Shown here piece by piece: positions 47,780 to 59,236 of a DNA stretch of 64,000 bases. Source of the DNA: Limimaricola hongkongensis DSM 17492 (GTDB lineage Bacteria > Pseudomonadota > Alphaproteobacteria > Rhodobacterales > Rhodobacteraceae); assembly GCF_000600975.2 (NCBI RefSeq), contig NZ_KK088652.1, positions 186,001 to 250,000 of the forward strand. The letters run 5' to 3'. A model generated the notes under the pieces. The model saw nothing but the letters and a program-made list of their open reading frames with translations, ran no database searches and was not told the origin of the DNA. Made by a program: the position numbers and the translations under genes. Numbering within the stretch: the stretch's first letter is position 1; each line of letters starts with the position of its first letter.

Positions 47780-49036
47780 ATGTTCGTCACCATACTGCGC
47801 AAGATCCACCGCCTGTCACGCCGCCTGTGGGTCCGCGTGACGCTGATCTCCGGTCTGGCCTTCGTGGCGCTGGGGGCGGCCAAGCTGTTCGGGCCGATGA
47901 TCCCGGACGGGCTGTCGGAGATGATCGGCGCGGACGCGCTGAACCGGCTGCTCGACATCATTTCGACCTCGATGCTGGCGGTCACGACCTTCTCGCTGTC
48001 GGTGATGGTGAGCGTGCACCAGTCGGCCTCGTCGAAATGGACGCCGCGGGCGCACCGGATGCTGCTCGCCGACACGACGACGCAGACCGTGCTCGCCACC
48101 TTCATCGGCGCCTATATCTACTCTCTGGCCGCGATCATCCTGCTGTCGACGCCCTATTACGGCGAAAAGGAGGTGGTGACGCTCTATCTCGCGACGCTGG
48201 CGGTGCTGGTGCTGATCGTCTTCGTGATCCTGCGCTGGATCCTGCATCTGCAGGCGCTCGGCAGTCTCGTCGATACCACCGCCCGGATCGAACGCGAGGC
48301 GCTGCGCAGCTTTCGCGCGCGAATGGAGCGGCCCTGCCTTGGCGGTCATGCGCTCGACCCCGGCGACATTCCGGCGGCCGCGCGGCCCATCCGCGCCAGG
48401 CGCACCGCCTATGTGCAGGCGATCTACGAGGACAGCCTGCAAAAGGCGGCGGAAGAGCAGGGCGGGCAGGTCTATGTTGACGCGCCGGTCGGCCGCTTCG
48501 TGCATGAGGGCGAACCGATCGCGCATATCCTCGGGGGCGGCGACGCGCTGGAAGAGGCGGTGCGTGCCGCCATCCATATGGGCGAGCTGCGCACCGCCGA
48601 GCAGGATCCGCGCTTCGGGCTCATCATGCTGTCGGAGATCGGCTCCAAGGCGCTGTCGGCGGGTATCAACGACCCGGGCACCGCGATCGACGTGATCGGT
48701 CGGATCGGCCGGGTGATCGGGTCGTATCGCGACGAGATCGGGCATGGCCGCGAGGAGGCGATCCACGACCGGCTCTGGGTGGTGCCACTGGCGCCGCGCG
48801 ACCTGATGCAGGACGGGTTCGGCGCCATGGCCCGCGACGGCGCGGCGCAGGTCGAGGTGCTGGTCGCGATGCTCAAGGCGCTCGCCGCGCTGCAACGCCA
48901 TCCCGATGCCGCCATCGCTTCGGCGGCGCATGACATGGCAGGCGAGGCGATGGCGCGGGGCCGCGCGGCGATAGATTTCGGCCCCGACCGCGACCGGCTG
49001 GCCCGCGCCGCCCCCGAAGCGGCGGCGCGGCGCTGA
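47780..49036 (+). CDS. DUF2254 membrane protein
   Basis: A 418-residue protein. The N-terminal half has four hydrophobic segments (VTLISGLAFVALGAAKLFG; MLAVTTFSLSVMVSV; VLATFIGAYIYSLAAIILL; LYLATLAVLVLIVFVILRWIL). The C-terminal half is soluble, with GGQVYVDAPVGRFVHEGEPI and LSEIGSKALSAGINDPGTAI, the most conserved DUF2254 stretch. Function unknown. ATG 47,780 has AAGAGG upstream. It ends three bases from the convergent SYLF lipoprotein gene. Confidence 0.87.
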   Translation: MFVTILRKIHRLSRRLWVRVTLISGLAFVALGAAKLFGPMIPDGLSEMIGADALNRLLDIISTSMLAVTTFSLSVMVSVHQSASSKWTPRAHRMLLADTTTQTVLATFIGAYIYSLAAIILLSTPYYGEKEVVTLYLATLAVLVLIVFVILRWILHLQALGSLVDTTARIEREALRSFRARMERPCLGGHALDPGDIPAAARPIRARRTAYVQAIYEDSLQKAAEEQGGQVYVDAPVGRFVHEGEPIAHILGGGDALEEAVRAAIHMGELRTAEQDPRFGLIMLSEIGSKALSAGINDPGTAIDVIGRIGRVIGSYRDEIGHGREEAIHDRLWVVPLAPRDLMQDGFGAMARDGAAQVEVLVAMLKALAALQRHPDAAIASAAHDMAGEAMARGRAAIDFGPDRDRLARAAPEAAARR

Positions 49037-49038
49037 GA

Positions 49039-49596
49039 TCAGGGAATGATCCGGCTGTATTTCGTGCCTTCGAGCGTGGCGCCGACGCGCAGGCCGGTCT
49101 GCGCGAAGACCACCGCGATCACCGGCGACAGCGACGTGGTGGTTTCGGCGCGCAGCATCTCGCCGCGGTCGTTGATCGCGTATTCGACGTCGGCGCCCGC
49201 GGCCCAGCCCGGCGCCCGGCGGAAATCCGACAGCGCCTGTTCGGTCATGAAGAACAGCACGTGGCTGAACTGCTGCGCGCCGATCTGCAGCCCGGCGCTG
49301 GCCGAGGCGGCGGAATAGTAATCGACCACGCTCTGCCCGACCATCAGCGCGCCGCGCCCATATGCGCCGCCAAAGCCCAGGCCCACCTCGGTGACCAGCG
49401 GCATCACCAGCATCCCCTTGGAGCGCGACGCCAGGTCGCGCGTGCCCGGGTAACGATCATACATATGGTCGAGCGTGCTTTGCACCCTTGCGTCGATGCG
49501 CGATCCGCCATCGCTGCCCACGCCGTTGCCGCAGGCGGCCAGAAGGCCGGTGGCGCCGAGGCCGAGCATCAGCCCGCGCCGTGTCGTCTTGTCCAT
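49039..49596 (-). CDS. SYLF-domain lipoprotein (YSC84-like)
   Basis: A 185-residue lipoprotein. The N-terminus MDKTTRRGLMLGLGATGLLAACG has a twin-Arg-like RR and a lipobox LLAAC. The mature region has the YSC84/SYLF pattern: SKGMLVMPLVTEVGLGFGGA, GRGALMVG, LQIGAQQFSHVLFFMTEQAL. SYLF domains bind lipids. I use ATG 49,596 with AGGGG upstream. It converges on the DUF2254 gene. Confidence 0.87.
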   Translation of the reverse strand: MDKTTRRGLMLGLGATGLLAACGNGVGSDGGSRIDARVQSTLDHMYDRYPGTRDLASRSKGMLVMPLVTEVGLGFGGAYGRGALMVGQSVVDYYSAASASAGLQIGAQQFSHVLFFMTEQALSDFRRAPGWAAGADVEYAINDRGEMLRAETTTSLSPVIAVVFAQTGLRVGATLEGTKYSRIIP

Positions 49597-49702
49597 GTCG
49601 CTGCCCCTCATGCGATGTCGTGCCGCCCTTGTGTCCGGGCGGTCGGGGCGGAGCATAGGCCAGCCAGGACGGGCTGTCATCCGCCCATGCCGCCTTGGCG
49701 CC

Positions 49703-50704
49703 TCAACCGGCCATGATCTGCGCGGCGCGCGGCGCGAAATAGCTCAGAACCCCGTCGCAACCGGCCCGGCGGAACGCCAGTAGGCTTTCCATCATCACCC
49801 GGTCGCCATCGACCCAGCCTTGCCGCGCAGCACCCTCGATCATCGCGTATTCGCCCGACACCTGGTAGGCGAAGGTCGGCACGGCGTAGGTCGTCTTCAC
49901 CCGGTGGCAGATGTCGAGATAGCTCAGCCCCGGCTTGACCATCACCATGTCGGCGCCCTCGGCGAGGTCGCGGCCCACCATGCGCAGCGCCTCCTCGGCA
50001 TTGGCGGGGTCGATCTGGTAGGTCTTCTTGTCGCCCTTGAGCGCGCCCGACGCGCCCACCGCGTCGCGGAACGGACCATAGAAGGCGCTCGCGAATTTCG
50101 CCGCATAGCTCAGGATCGCGACATGGCCGTGGCCTTCGGCCTCCAGCGCGGCGCGGATCGCGCCGATCCGCCCGTCCATCATGTCCGACGGCCCGAGGAT
50201 ATCCGCGCCCGCCCGCGCCTGCGCCAGCGCCATCTTCACCAGCGCCTCGACGGTCGGATCGTTCACGATCTCGCCATCCACGACGAAGCCGTCATGGCCG
50301 TTGGCGTTGTAGGGATCGAGCGCGATATCGGTCATCAGCGCCATCTCTGGCACCGCGTCCTTGATCGCGCGGATCGCGGTGTTGGTGAGATTGTCGTCCG
50401 ACCACGCCTCGGCGCAATCCTCGGTGCGGCTTTCGGGGCCGGTATAGGGAAACAGGCACATCGCCGGGATGCCGAGGGAATGCGCCGCGCGCGCGGCGCC
50501 GACGGCGCGGTCGACCGTCAGCCGGTTGACCCCGGGCATCGAGGCGATGGCGCTTTCCTCGTCGCGGCCCGCCTGCAGGAAGATCGGCCAGATCAGGTTG
50601 TCCGGCGTCATCGCGGTTTCGCGGGTCATGGCGCGCAGGGCGGCGCTGCGGCGCAGGCGGCGCGGACGCGACAGCGGGTAGGGGGCGGCGAAGGGCTGCG
50701 GCAT
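49703..50704 (-). CDS. hemB: Delta-aminolevulinic acid dehydratase
   Basis: A 333-residue enzyme joining two aminolevulinates to porphobilinogen in haem and bacteriochlorophyll synthesis. The Schiff-base lysines lie in AAKFASAFYGPFRDA and MVKPGLSYLDI. At the place where zinc enzymes carry cysteines it reads DIALDPYNANGHDGFV, the non-cysteine (magnesium/metal-independent) type. It starts at 50,704 and is divergent from a small membrane-protein gene. Confidence 0.95.
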   Translation of the reverse strand: MPQPFAAPYPLSRPRRLRRSAALRAMTRETAMTPDNLIWPIFLQAGRDEESAIASMPGVNRLTVDRAVGAARAAHSLGIPAMCLFPYTGPESRTEDCAEAWSDDNLTNTAIRAIKDAVPEMALMTDIALDPYNANGHDGFVVDGEIVNDPTVEALVKMALAQARAGADILGPSDMMDGRIGAIRAALEAEGHGHVAILSYAAKFASAFYGPFRDAVGASGALKGDKKTYQIDPANAEEALRMVGRDLAEGADMVMVKPGLSYLDICHRVKTTYAVPTFAYQVSGEYAMIEGAARQGWVDGDRVMMESLLAFRRAGCDGVLSYFAPRAAQIMAG

Positions 50705-50825
50705 GATCGGTCTCCGGGGCGGGGTTTTCATATCACAATCCGGGGGTGGCACGGTTTGTCGCGGCCCACAAGTCTGGGCAAGACCGCGGCGCAGGGCTAG
50801 GCTCGCGGCTGACGAACGACCCTGG

Positions 50826-51362
50826 ATGACCGCGCACGTGGACCTGACCCAGACTCTCTTCGAAGTGATCGACATGCGGTCCTTCTCCAACCTGTGGTTC
50901 TGGATCATGCTGGCGCTCATCTGGTCGGGGGCGAGCCACCGGGTGATCGGCGTGCCCTTCGACATGGTCGTGCGCGCGCGCCGCTTCGGCGGACAGTCCG
51001 AGCGCGATCTCGTCGACATGGTGCGCATCAACGTCAACCGGATGCTGCATGTCGCGCATGTCTCGGGGAGCTGGCTGATCGGCTTGGGCGCCTTCGTGCT
51101 GTCATCGCTGCTTTTGCTGGCTTTCTGGTACGATGTCGAATTCGCGCAGGCCGTGGTGCTGATCGCGCTGCCACTGGCCATCGTGACCTTGATGAGCCTT
51201 GCCACCGCGCGCCGCATCGCCGCCGAACAGCCCGCGCCCGAAGCGCTGTGCCGCAGGCTCGGGCGGCACCGGTTCTGGGTGCAGGTGATCGGCATGGCGT
51301 CGATCTTCGTGACCGCGATGTACGGGATGTACCAGAACCTTTCGGTCGCGCCGGGGTTCTGA
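50826..51362 (+). CDS. Membrane protein of unknown function
   Basis: A 178-residue protein with four predicted membrane segments (LWFWIMLALIWSGASHRVIG; WLIGLGAFVLSSLLLLAFWY; AQAVVLIALPLAIVTLMSLA; FWVQVIGMASIFVTAMYGMY). Between the first two is a basic cytoplasmic loop (RARRFGGQSERDLVDMVRIN). The start at 50,826 is chosen for length; the ATG of MRSFSNLWF (50,874) is also possible. It precedes mfd by 47 bases on the same strand. Not recognised as a named family. Confidence 0.75.
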   Translation: MTAHVDLTQTLFEVIDMRSFSNLWFWIMLALIWSGASHRVIGVPFDMVVRARRFGGQSERDLVDMVRINVNRMLHVAHVSGSWLIGLGAFVLSSLLLLAFWYDVEFAQAVVLIALPLAIVTLMSLATARRIAAEQPAPEALCRRLGRHRFWVQVIGMASIFVTAMYGMYQNLSVAPGF

Positions 51363-51375
51363 TCCTTCGGGGCGC

Positions 51376-51404
51376 TTGACAGTGCCCGCCCGAAAGGTAG
51401 GTCA
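51376..51404 (+). promoter_or_regulatory. Possible mfd promoter
   Basis: TTGACA at 51,376-51,381 is a perfect -35 element. A -10 with the right spacing (TAGGTC, 16 bases on) is poor. If used, transcription would begin only a few bases before the mfd ATG at 51,410, giving an almost leaderless message. AAGGTAGG is nevertheless present as a ribosome-binding site for longer transcripts. Confidence 0.35.
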
Positions 51405-51409
51405 GCGCA

Positions 51410-54876
<3,467 letters not shown>

Positions 54877-54880
<4 letters not shown>

Positions 54881-55614
54881 CGGAAGCGACATCAAGTTCG
54901 GCCCGCAATCGCATGATAAGCCTTGTAATTCCGGCCTATAACGAGGCCGGAAACATCGAGGCGCTGGTGCAGGAGGCGCTCGACCTGATGCCCGCCGACC
55001 TGCTCGGCGAGGTGATCGTGGTCGATGATTGTTCGACCGATGACAGCGTGGCGCGGCTTCTGGCGCTCGGCGCGCCGCGGCTGCGGGTGCTGCGCCATGC
55101 CAGCAATTCGGGCCAAAGCGCCAGCGTGCGCAACGGCGTCGCCGCCGCCCGCTATCCGCTGATCGCGACGCTGGACGGCGACGGGCAGAACCCGCCGGGC
55201 GACATCCCGGCGCTGGTCGCGGCCTATGACCCCGAAGGCCCGCAGCTGGTCGGCGGCGTGCGCGAAAAGCGCCGCGACACCTGGTCCAAGCGCACCGCCT
55301 CGCGGCTGGCCAACGGCCTGCGCCGGCGCATCCTGAACGATGACTGCCCCGACACCGGCTGCGGGCTCAAGGTGTTCGAACGCGACCGTCACCTCGCGTT
55401 GCCGTTCTTTCACGGCCAGCACCGCTATCTCCCGGCGCTGTTCCGGGCTTACGGCGCGACGACGGCCTATGTGCCGATCGGCGACCGGGCCCGCCGCCAC
55501 GGCGCGTCGAAATACACCAACTGGAAGCGCGGCCTGCAGGGCGTGCCCGACCTGATGGGGGTGCGCTGGCTGGTGTTGCGCGCGCGCGTCGCCCGGATCG
55601 AGGAGGCGCAGTGA
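54877..55614 (+). CDS. Family 2 glycosyltransferase (polyprenyl-phosphate sugar transferase type)
   Basis: A 245-residue GT-A enzyme. MISLVIPAYNEAGNIEALVQ and the motifs VVDDCSTDDS and TLDGDGQNPPGD are typical of dolichyl/undecaprenyl-phosphate mannose or glucose synthases; RRHGASKYTNWKRG fits the acceptor region. No C-terminal membrane segments are present. It overlaps mfd by four bases and the LAB_N gene by four. With the following two genes it probably supplies a lipid-linked sugar for lipid A or LPS. Confidence 0.9.
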
Positions 55615-55931
55615 ACATGTTGTCCGACTGGTTTGCCGAACATGGCTGGATCGAGGTCGTCTGGCTGACGATCGGTTTTCTCGCGCAGGCGATGTTCTCC
55701 GCGCGGTTTCTCGTGCAGTGGATCGCCAGCGAAAAGGTCCGCAAGTCCATCGTGCCCGAAGCCTTCTGGTATTTCTCCGCCGGTGGCGGCGCGATGCTTC
55801 TGGCCTATGCGATCTATCGTCAGGATCCGGTTTTCATCCTCGGCCAGGCCTTCGGCCTGATGGTCTATGCGCGCAACATCTATTTCATCTGGAGCGAACG
55901 GCGCGCGGGCGAGCCGGGCCATGAAAGCTGA
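55611..55931 (+). CDS. Lipid A biosynthesis N-terminal domain (LAB_N) protein
   Basis: A 106-residue protein with three membrane segments. WLTIGFLAQAMFSARFLVQW is followed by IVPEAFWYFSAGGGAMLLAY and NIYFIWSER, the standalone form of the LAB_N domain found at the N-terminus of some lipid-A-disaccharide synthases. Starts possible: GTG 55,611 (coupled to the previous stop) or ATG 55,617. It is embedded between a GT2 and a GT39-type gene, so it may act as a flippase-like or scaffolding partner. Confidence 0.88.
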   Translation: MNMLSDWFAEHGWIEVVWLTIGFLAQAMFSARFLVQWIASEKVRKSIVPEAFWYFSAGGGAMLLAYAIYRQDPVFILGQAFGLMVYARNIYFIWSERRAGEPGHES

Positions 55932-57297
55932 CCGCCACTGGATCGCGGCGATCCTTCTGTGGGCCGCGGCGCAGGTCGCGTGGCGCTTTGCCCAAGGCCC
56001 GTCATTGGAGCTGGACGAGGCCGAGGCGTTCTACCATGCGCGCCATCTCGCGCTTGGCTACAACGCGCAGCCGCCCTTGTATTTCTGGCTGCAATGGGCC
56101 GCCTTCCAGCTGGCGGGCGACGGCATCCTCGCGCTCGCGCTTCTGAAGAACGCGCTTCTCGCCATGGGCGGGCTGGCGCTTTACGCGATGCTGCGGCGGC
56201 TGCGCCCGCCCTTCGAGGCCGGTCTTTGCGTGATGGCGCTCGGGCTCTTGCCGCAGGTGCTGTGGGAGGCGCAGCGCGCGCTGACCCATTCGGTGCTGGC
56301 CATTGCCATGTCGCTTGTGATCCTCGCGCTTGCGGACCGGCTGCTGCGCGGGCCGGGGCGGGCCGGGTCCGGCCTGTGGCTGGCCTTCGGCGTGGCGGCG
56401 GGGCTTGGCGTGATGTCCAAGTGGAACGTGGCGCTGTTGCCGGTGGCGATCGCGGTGGCTGTTTTGCTCCGGCCCGAATGGCGCGCGCGGGTCTCGCCTT
56501 CGGGCGCGCTCTGCGCCCTTGGGGCGGCGCTGGCGGTCGTGGCCGCGCCGTTGTGGTGGGTGCTGCAAAATCCGGCGACGGCGGGGGGATCGTTGCACAA
56601 GCTGGGCATCGAGGAGACGGCGCCGCTTACGCGCGCGCTCGAAGGTCTGGGCAGCCTTGCGTCGGCATGGCTGGCATTTTGCGGCCTCGTGCTGCTGGTG
56701 GTGATCGCGATCGCGCTGGCGACGCGCGGCCGGGCCCGCTGGCGACCCGATGCGCAGTCGCGGCTGATGATCGCGGTGATGCTGGCGGGCGCGGCGCTGC
56801 TGGCGGCCGGTCTCGTCGCCGGGGGCGCCACCGAGGTCAAGGATCGCTGGCTGCTGCCGGTGGCGCTGTTTGCGGGGCCGGTGGCGGCGCTTTGGGCGCT
56901 CGACCGGCTCGGGGCGGTCGGGCGACGGCGCATGGCGATCGGGCTGGCCGGTCTCTGGGCGCTCGCCTTCGCGCTATTGCCGGTCTCGGGCTGGGTCGAT
57001 CCGGGCTATCGCGGCGCGGGCTTCCCGCAGCTGGCACGAGACATCGACGCGGCGCATCCCGGCCTGCCGATCGTCACCGACAGCATGTGGGCCGCCGGGA
57101 ACCTGTCGATGATGCTGCCGGATCGGCCCGTGCATCTCGTGGCCGATGCCGGGCCCGGCCCGGCGCTGTGGATCTCGGGCCGGGGCGACGCGGTGGCGCT
57201 GGCGGCGGCGCAGGGGCGCGCGGCGGCGGCGCAGAACCTCCACGAGATGGAGCATGGCGGCGAACGCGCGGTCTTCGCGCTCGCCACCGAGGGCTGA
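55921..57297 (+). CDS. GT39/ArnT-like membrane glycosyltransferase
   Basis: A 458-residue protein with about ten hydrophobic segments. The acidic pair in LELDEAEAFYHARHLALGYN, in the first periplasmic loop, and QPPLYFWLQWAAFQLAG fit the PMT/ArnT family, which uses polyprenyl-linked sugars as donors. It overlaps the LAB_N gene by 11 bases. With the GT2 it forms a likely donor/transferase pair working on an outer-membrane lipid. The acceptor cannot be read from the sequence. Confidence 0.85.
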   Translation: MKADRHWIAAILLWAAAQVAWRFAQGPSLELDEAEAFYHARHLALGYNAQPPLYFWLQWAAFQLAGDGILALALLKNALLAMGGLALYAMLRRLRPPFEAGLCVMALGLLPQVLWEAQRALTHSVLAIAMSLVILALADRLLRGPGRAGSGLWLAFGVAAGLGVMSKWNVALLPVAIAVAVLLRPEWRARVSPSGALCALGAALAVVAAPLWWVLQNPATAGGSLHKLGIEETAPLTRALEGLGSLASAWLAFCGLVLLVVIAIALATRGRARWRPDAQSRLMIAVMLAGAALLAAGLVAGGATEVKDRWLLPVALFAGPVAALWALDRLGAVGRRRMAIGLAGLWALAFALLPVSGWVDPGYRGAGFPQLARDIDAAHPGLPIVTDSMWAAGNLSMMLPDRPVHLVADAGPGPALWISGRGDAVALAAAQGRAAAAQNLHEMEHGGERAVFALATEG

Positions 57298-57302
57298 GGG
57301 GG

Positions 57303-57944
57303 TCAGGACTTCGCGATCTGGGCGCGGATATCCGCAATCACCTCGAGCCACATCTCCTTGGTCTGCGCGCCCGGTACCGCGTGACGTTGCGCCACGATGA
57401 AGGTCGGCACGCTGGTCACGCCCATGTCGCGGCTATGCGCGTCGCGGGCGCGGATGTCGTCGAGATCGGCATCGCTTTCGAGAAGGCGGCGCACCACGGA
57501 GGCGTCCATCTCGATGCCGTCGGCGATATCGGCGAGCACGTCATGATCGCCGATATCGCGGCCTTCGGTGAAATAGGCCTTGAACAGCGCGTTCACCGCT
57601 GCCGTCTGCCGCCCCTCGATCCCGGCCCAATGGATGAGCCGATGCGCGTCGAGCGTGTTGGGCGTGGTCGCGATCCGGTCGAGATTGAGGTCGAGCCCCG
57701 CGGCCTCGGCGCGCTCCACCACCGGCGCATAGGCCTGCGCCGCGCCCTCGCGTCCGCCGAACTTGGCTTCGAGATAGGCGCGCCGGTCGATGCCGCCCGC
57801 CGGCATGTCGGGGTTGAGCTGGAACGGGTGCCATTCGATGGTGAAGGGGTGGTCGGGCTCTTCCATCAGCGCGGCGTCGAGACCGGCCTTGCCGATCCAG
57901 CACCACGGGCAGATCGGGTCCGAGAGAATATCGAGTTTCACCAT
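57303..57944 (-). CDS. DsbA-family oxidoreductase, FrnE-like
   Basis: A 213-residue thioredoxin-fold protein. The active site CPWC lies in ILSDPICPWCWIGKAGL. NTLDAHRLIHWAG and GVTSVPTFIV (cis-Pro loop) fit the FrnE/2-hydroxychromene isomerase-like group. It has no signal peptide, so it should act in the cytoplasm. It is convergent with the GT39-like gene and divergent from the XRE-cupin regulator. Confidence 0.9.
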   Translation of the reverse strand: MVKLDILSDPICPWCWIGKAGLDAALMEEPDHPFTIEWHPFQLNPDMPAGGIDRRAYLEAKFGGREGAAQAYAPVVERAEAAGLDLNLDRIATTPNTLDAHRLIHWAGIEGRQTAAVNALFKAYFTEGRDIGDHDVLADIADGIEMDASVVRRLLESDADLDDIRARDAHSRDMGVTSVPTFIVAQRHAVPGAQTKEMWLEVIADIRAQIAKS

Positions 57945-58032
57945 GGCGCGGCCTCATTCCTGTGTCGCCCTGCAGCTAGACCCGCGCAACCGCTGTTGCA
58001 AGCTTGCCGCGCCCGCGTGTATGCCCGGCACC

Positions 58033-58662
58033 ATGTCCACCACCACGCCCCGCCCCGGATCGCTGATCCGCATCGCCCGCGAGAACGGCACCTCCGAAAC
58101 CGCGCCGCCGCTCGATCTCGGCGCGCGGGTGCGCGACCTGCGCCGCGCGCAGGGCTGGACGCTGGAACAGGCGGCCCGGCAGGCCGGTCTCGCGCGCTCC
58201 ACGCTGTCCAAGATCGAAAACGGGCAGATGTCGCCGACCTATGACGCGCTCAAGAAGCTGGCGCAGGGTCTGGGCATTTCCGTGCCGCAGTTGTTCACGC
58301 CGCCGCGCCGCGACCAGGTCATGGGCCGCATGGTCACCACCCGCTCGGGCGAGGGCAAGGCGCAGATCACCGCGACCTACGAGCACGAATTGCTCGCCGA
58401 AGCGCTCAAGGTGAAGAAAATGCTGCCGTATCGCGCGCGTGTGCGGGCGCGCGCCTTCGAGGAGTTCGACGGCTGGGTCCGCCATGACGGCGAGGAGTTC
58501 CTCTACGTGCTCACCGGCACGATCCGGCTGCTCACGGAATTCTACGAGCCGGTCGAGATGAAGCGCGGCGACAGCGCCTATTACGATGCCGCCATGGGTC
58601 ACAACGTGATCTCGACCAGCCCCGAGGACGCGACCATCCTGTGGGTCACGTCGCTCGACTGA
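58033..58662 (+). CDS. XRE-family regulator with cupin domain
   Basis: A 209-residue regulator. An N-terminal helix-turn-helix (LGARVRDLRRAQGWTLEQAA, ARSTLSKIENGQMSPTYDAL) is followed by a C-terminal cupin (FDGWVRHDGEEFLYVLTGTI; GDSAYYDAAMGHNVIS). Such regulators control amino-acid, polyamine or sugar metabolism. The start is either ATG 58,033 or 58,021, neither with a good ribosome-binding site. The divergent FrnE-like gene is a possible target. Confidence 0.85.
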   Translation: MSTTTPRPGSLIRIARENGTSETAPPLDLGARVRDLRRAQGWTLEQAARQAGLARSTLSKIENGQMSPTYDALKKLAQGLGISVPQLFTPPRRDQVMGRMVTTRSGEGKAQITATYEHELLAEALKVKKMLPYRARVRARAFEEFDGWVRHDGEEFLYVLTGTIRLLTEFYEPVEMKRGDSAYYDAAMGHNVISTSPEDATILWVTSLD

Positions 58663-58665
58663 AGA

Positions 58666-59007
58666 TCAGTTGTCGTTGCGCCCGTCCTTGCTGTCGTCGT
58701 CGCCGAACTCGGAATCGTCGCTATAGGCGTCCTCGCCGGGATGCATCGACTTGGCCGAGGCGATGATGCGTTCGTTGTCGCGGGTCTCGTCCATCATCGC
58801 GTCGGCAGGGTCGGTGCCTTCGAGCCATTCCGACACCTCGTCGCGCGCGTCCTCGCGGCTCATGCCGGTCACGTCGCACAGATGGTCGAGGAACGGGCCC
58901 AGCTCGCCCTCGGTCGCCTCGACCTCGTCGGAATCGAGATCCGGCCATTCCGTCAAGATGTTCGGCACGAAGGCGTGCCAGTGCTTGGCCACGTGGCTCC
59001 ATTTCAT
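58666..59007 (-). CDS. Small acidic protein, CsbD-like
   Basis: A 113-residue acidic protein. MKWSHVAKHWHAFVPNILTE followed by DLDSDEVEATEGELGPFLDH and MSREDARDEVSEWLEG resembles the CsbD stress-protein pattern (Trp..Lys..Trp, then Gly, then a helix with REE-type residues). The C-terminus is Asp/Ser-rich and probably disordered. ATG 59,007 has AGGAGA upstream. The family call is tentative. Confidence 0.6.
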   Translation of the reverse strand: MKWSHVAKHWHAFVPNILTEWPDLDSDEVEATEGELGPFLDHLCDVTGMSREDARDEVSEWLEGTDPADAMMDETRDNERIIASAKSMHPGEDAYSDDSEFGDDDSKDGRNDN

Positions 59008-59107
59008 CGCGGGTCTCCTCATGCTGCCCGATGTCTTGTTGCGGCAACGGCAACGGGGCGGGCCGGGTTCCGGTCCGCCCCGCCGGGCCGCAGGACGCGG
59101 GCGCCGT

Positions 59108-59236
59108 TCAGAGCGCCATGTCGACCACGCCGAGACCGAGCTGCGCGGTGCCGACCGCGGCGTTGCCGGCCATGCGCACCGGCGTGCAGGCGGCCATCAG
59201 GGCGAGCGCCGCGGCCATCACCACGACCCGCTTCAT
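59108..59236 (-). CDS. 42-residue lipoprotein coupled to the solute-binding protein
   Basis: MKRVVVMAAALALMAACTPV has a lipoprotein signal with lipobox LMAAC; the mature part is only 27 residues (RMAGNAAVGTAQLGLGVVDM). Its ATG at 59,236 overlaps the stop of the solute-binding protein (ATGA), so translation is coupled. Its size resembles small Rhodobacteraceae lipoproteins of unknown function. Confidence 0.7.
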   Translation of the reverse strand: MKRVVVMAAALALMAACTPVRMAGNAAVGTAQLGLGVVDMAL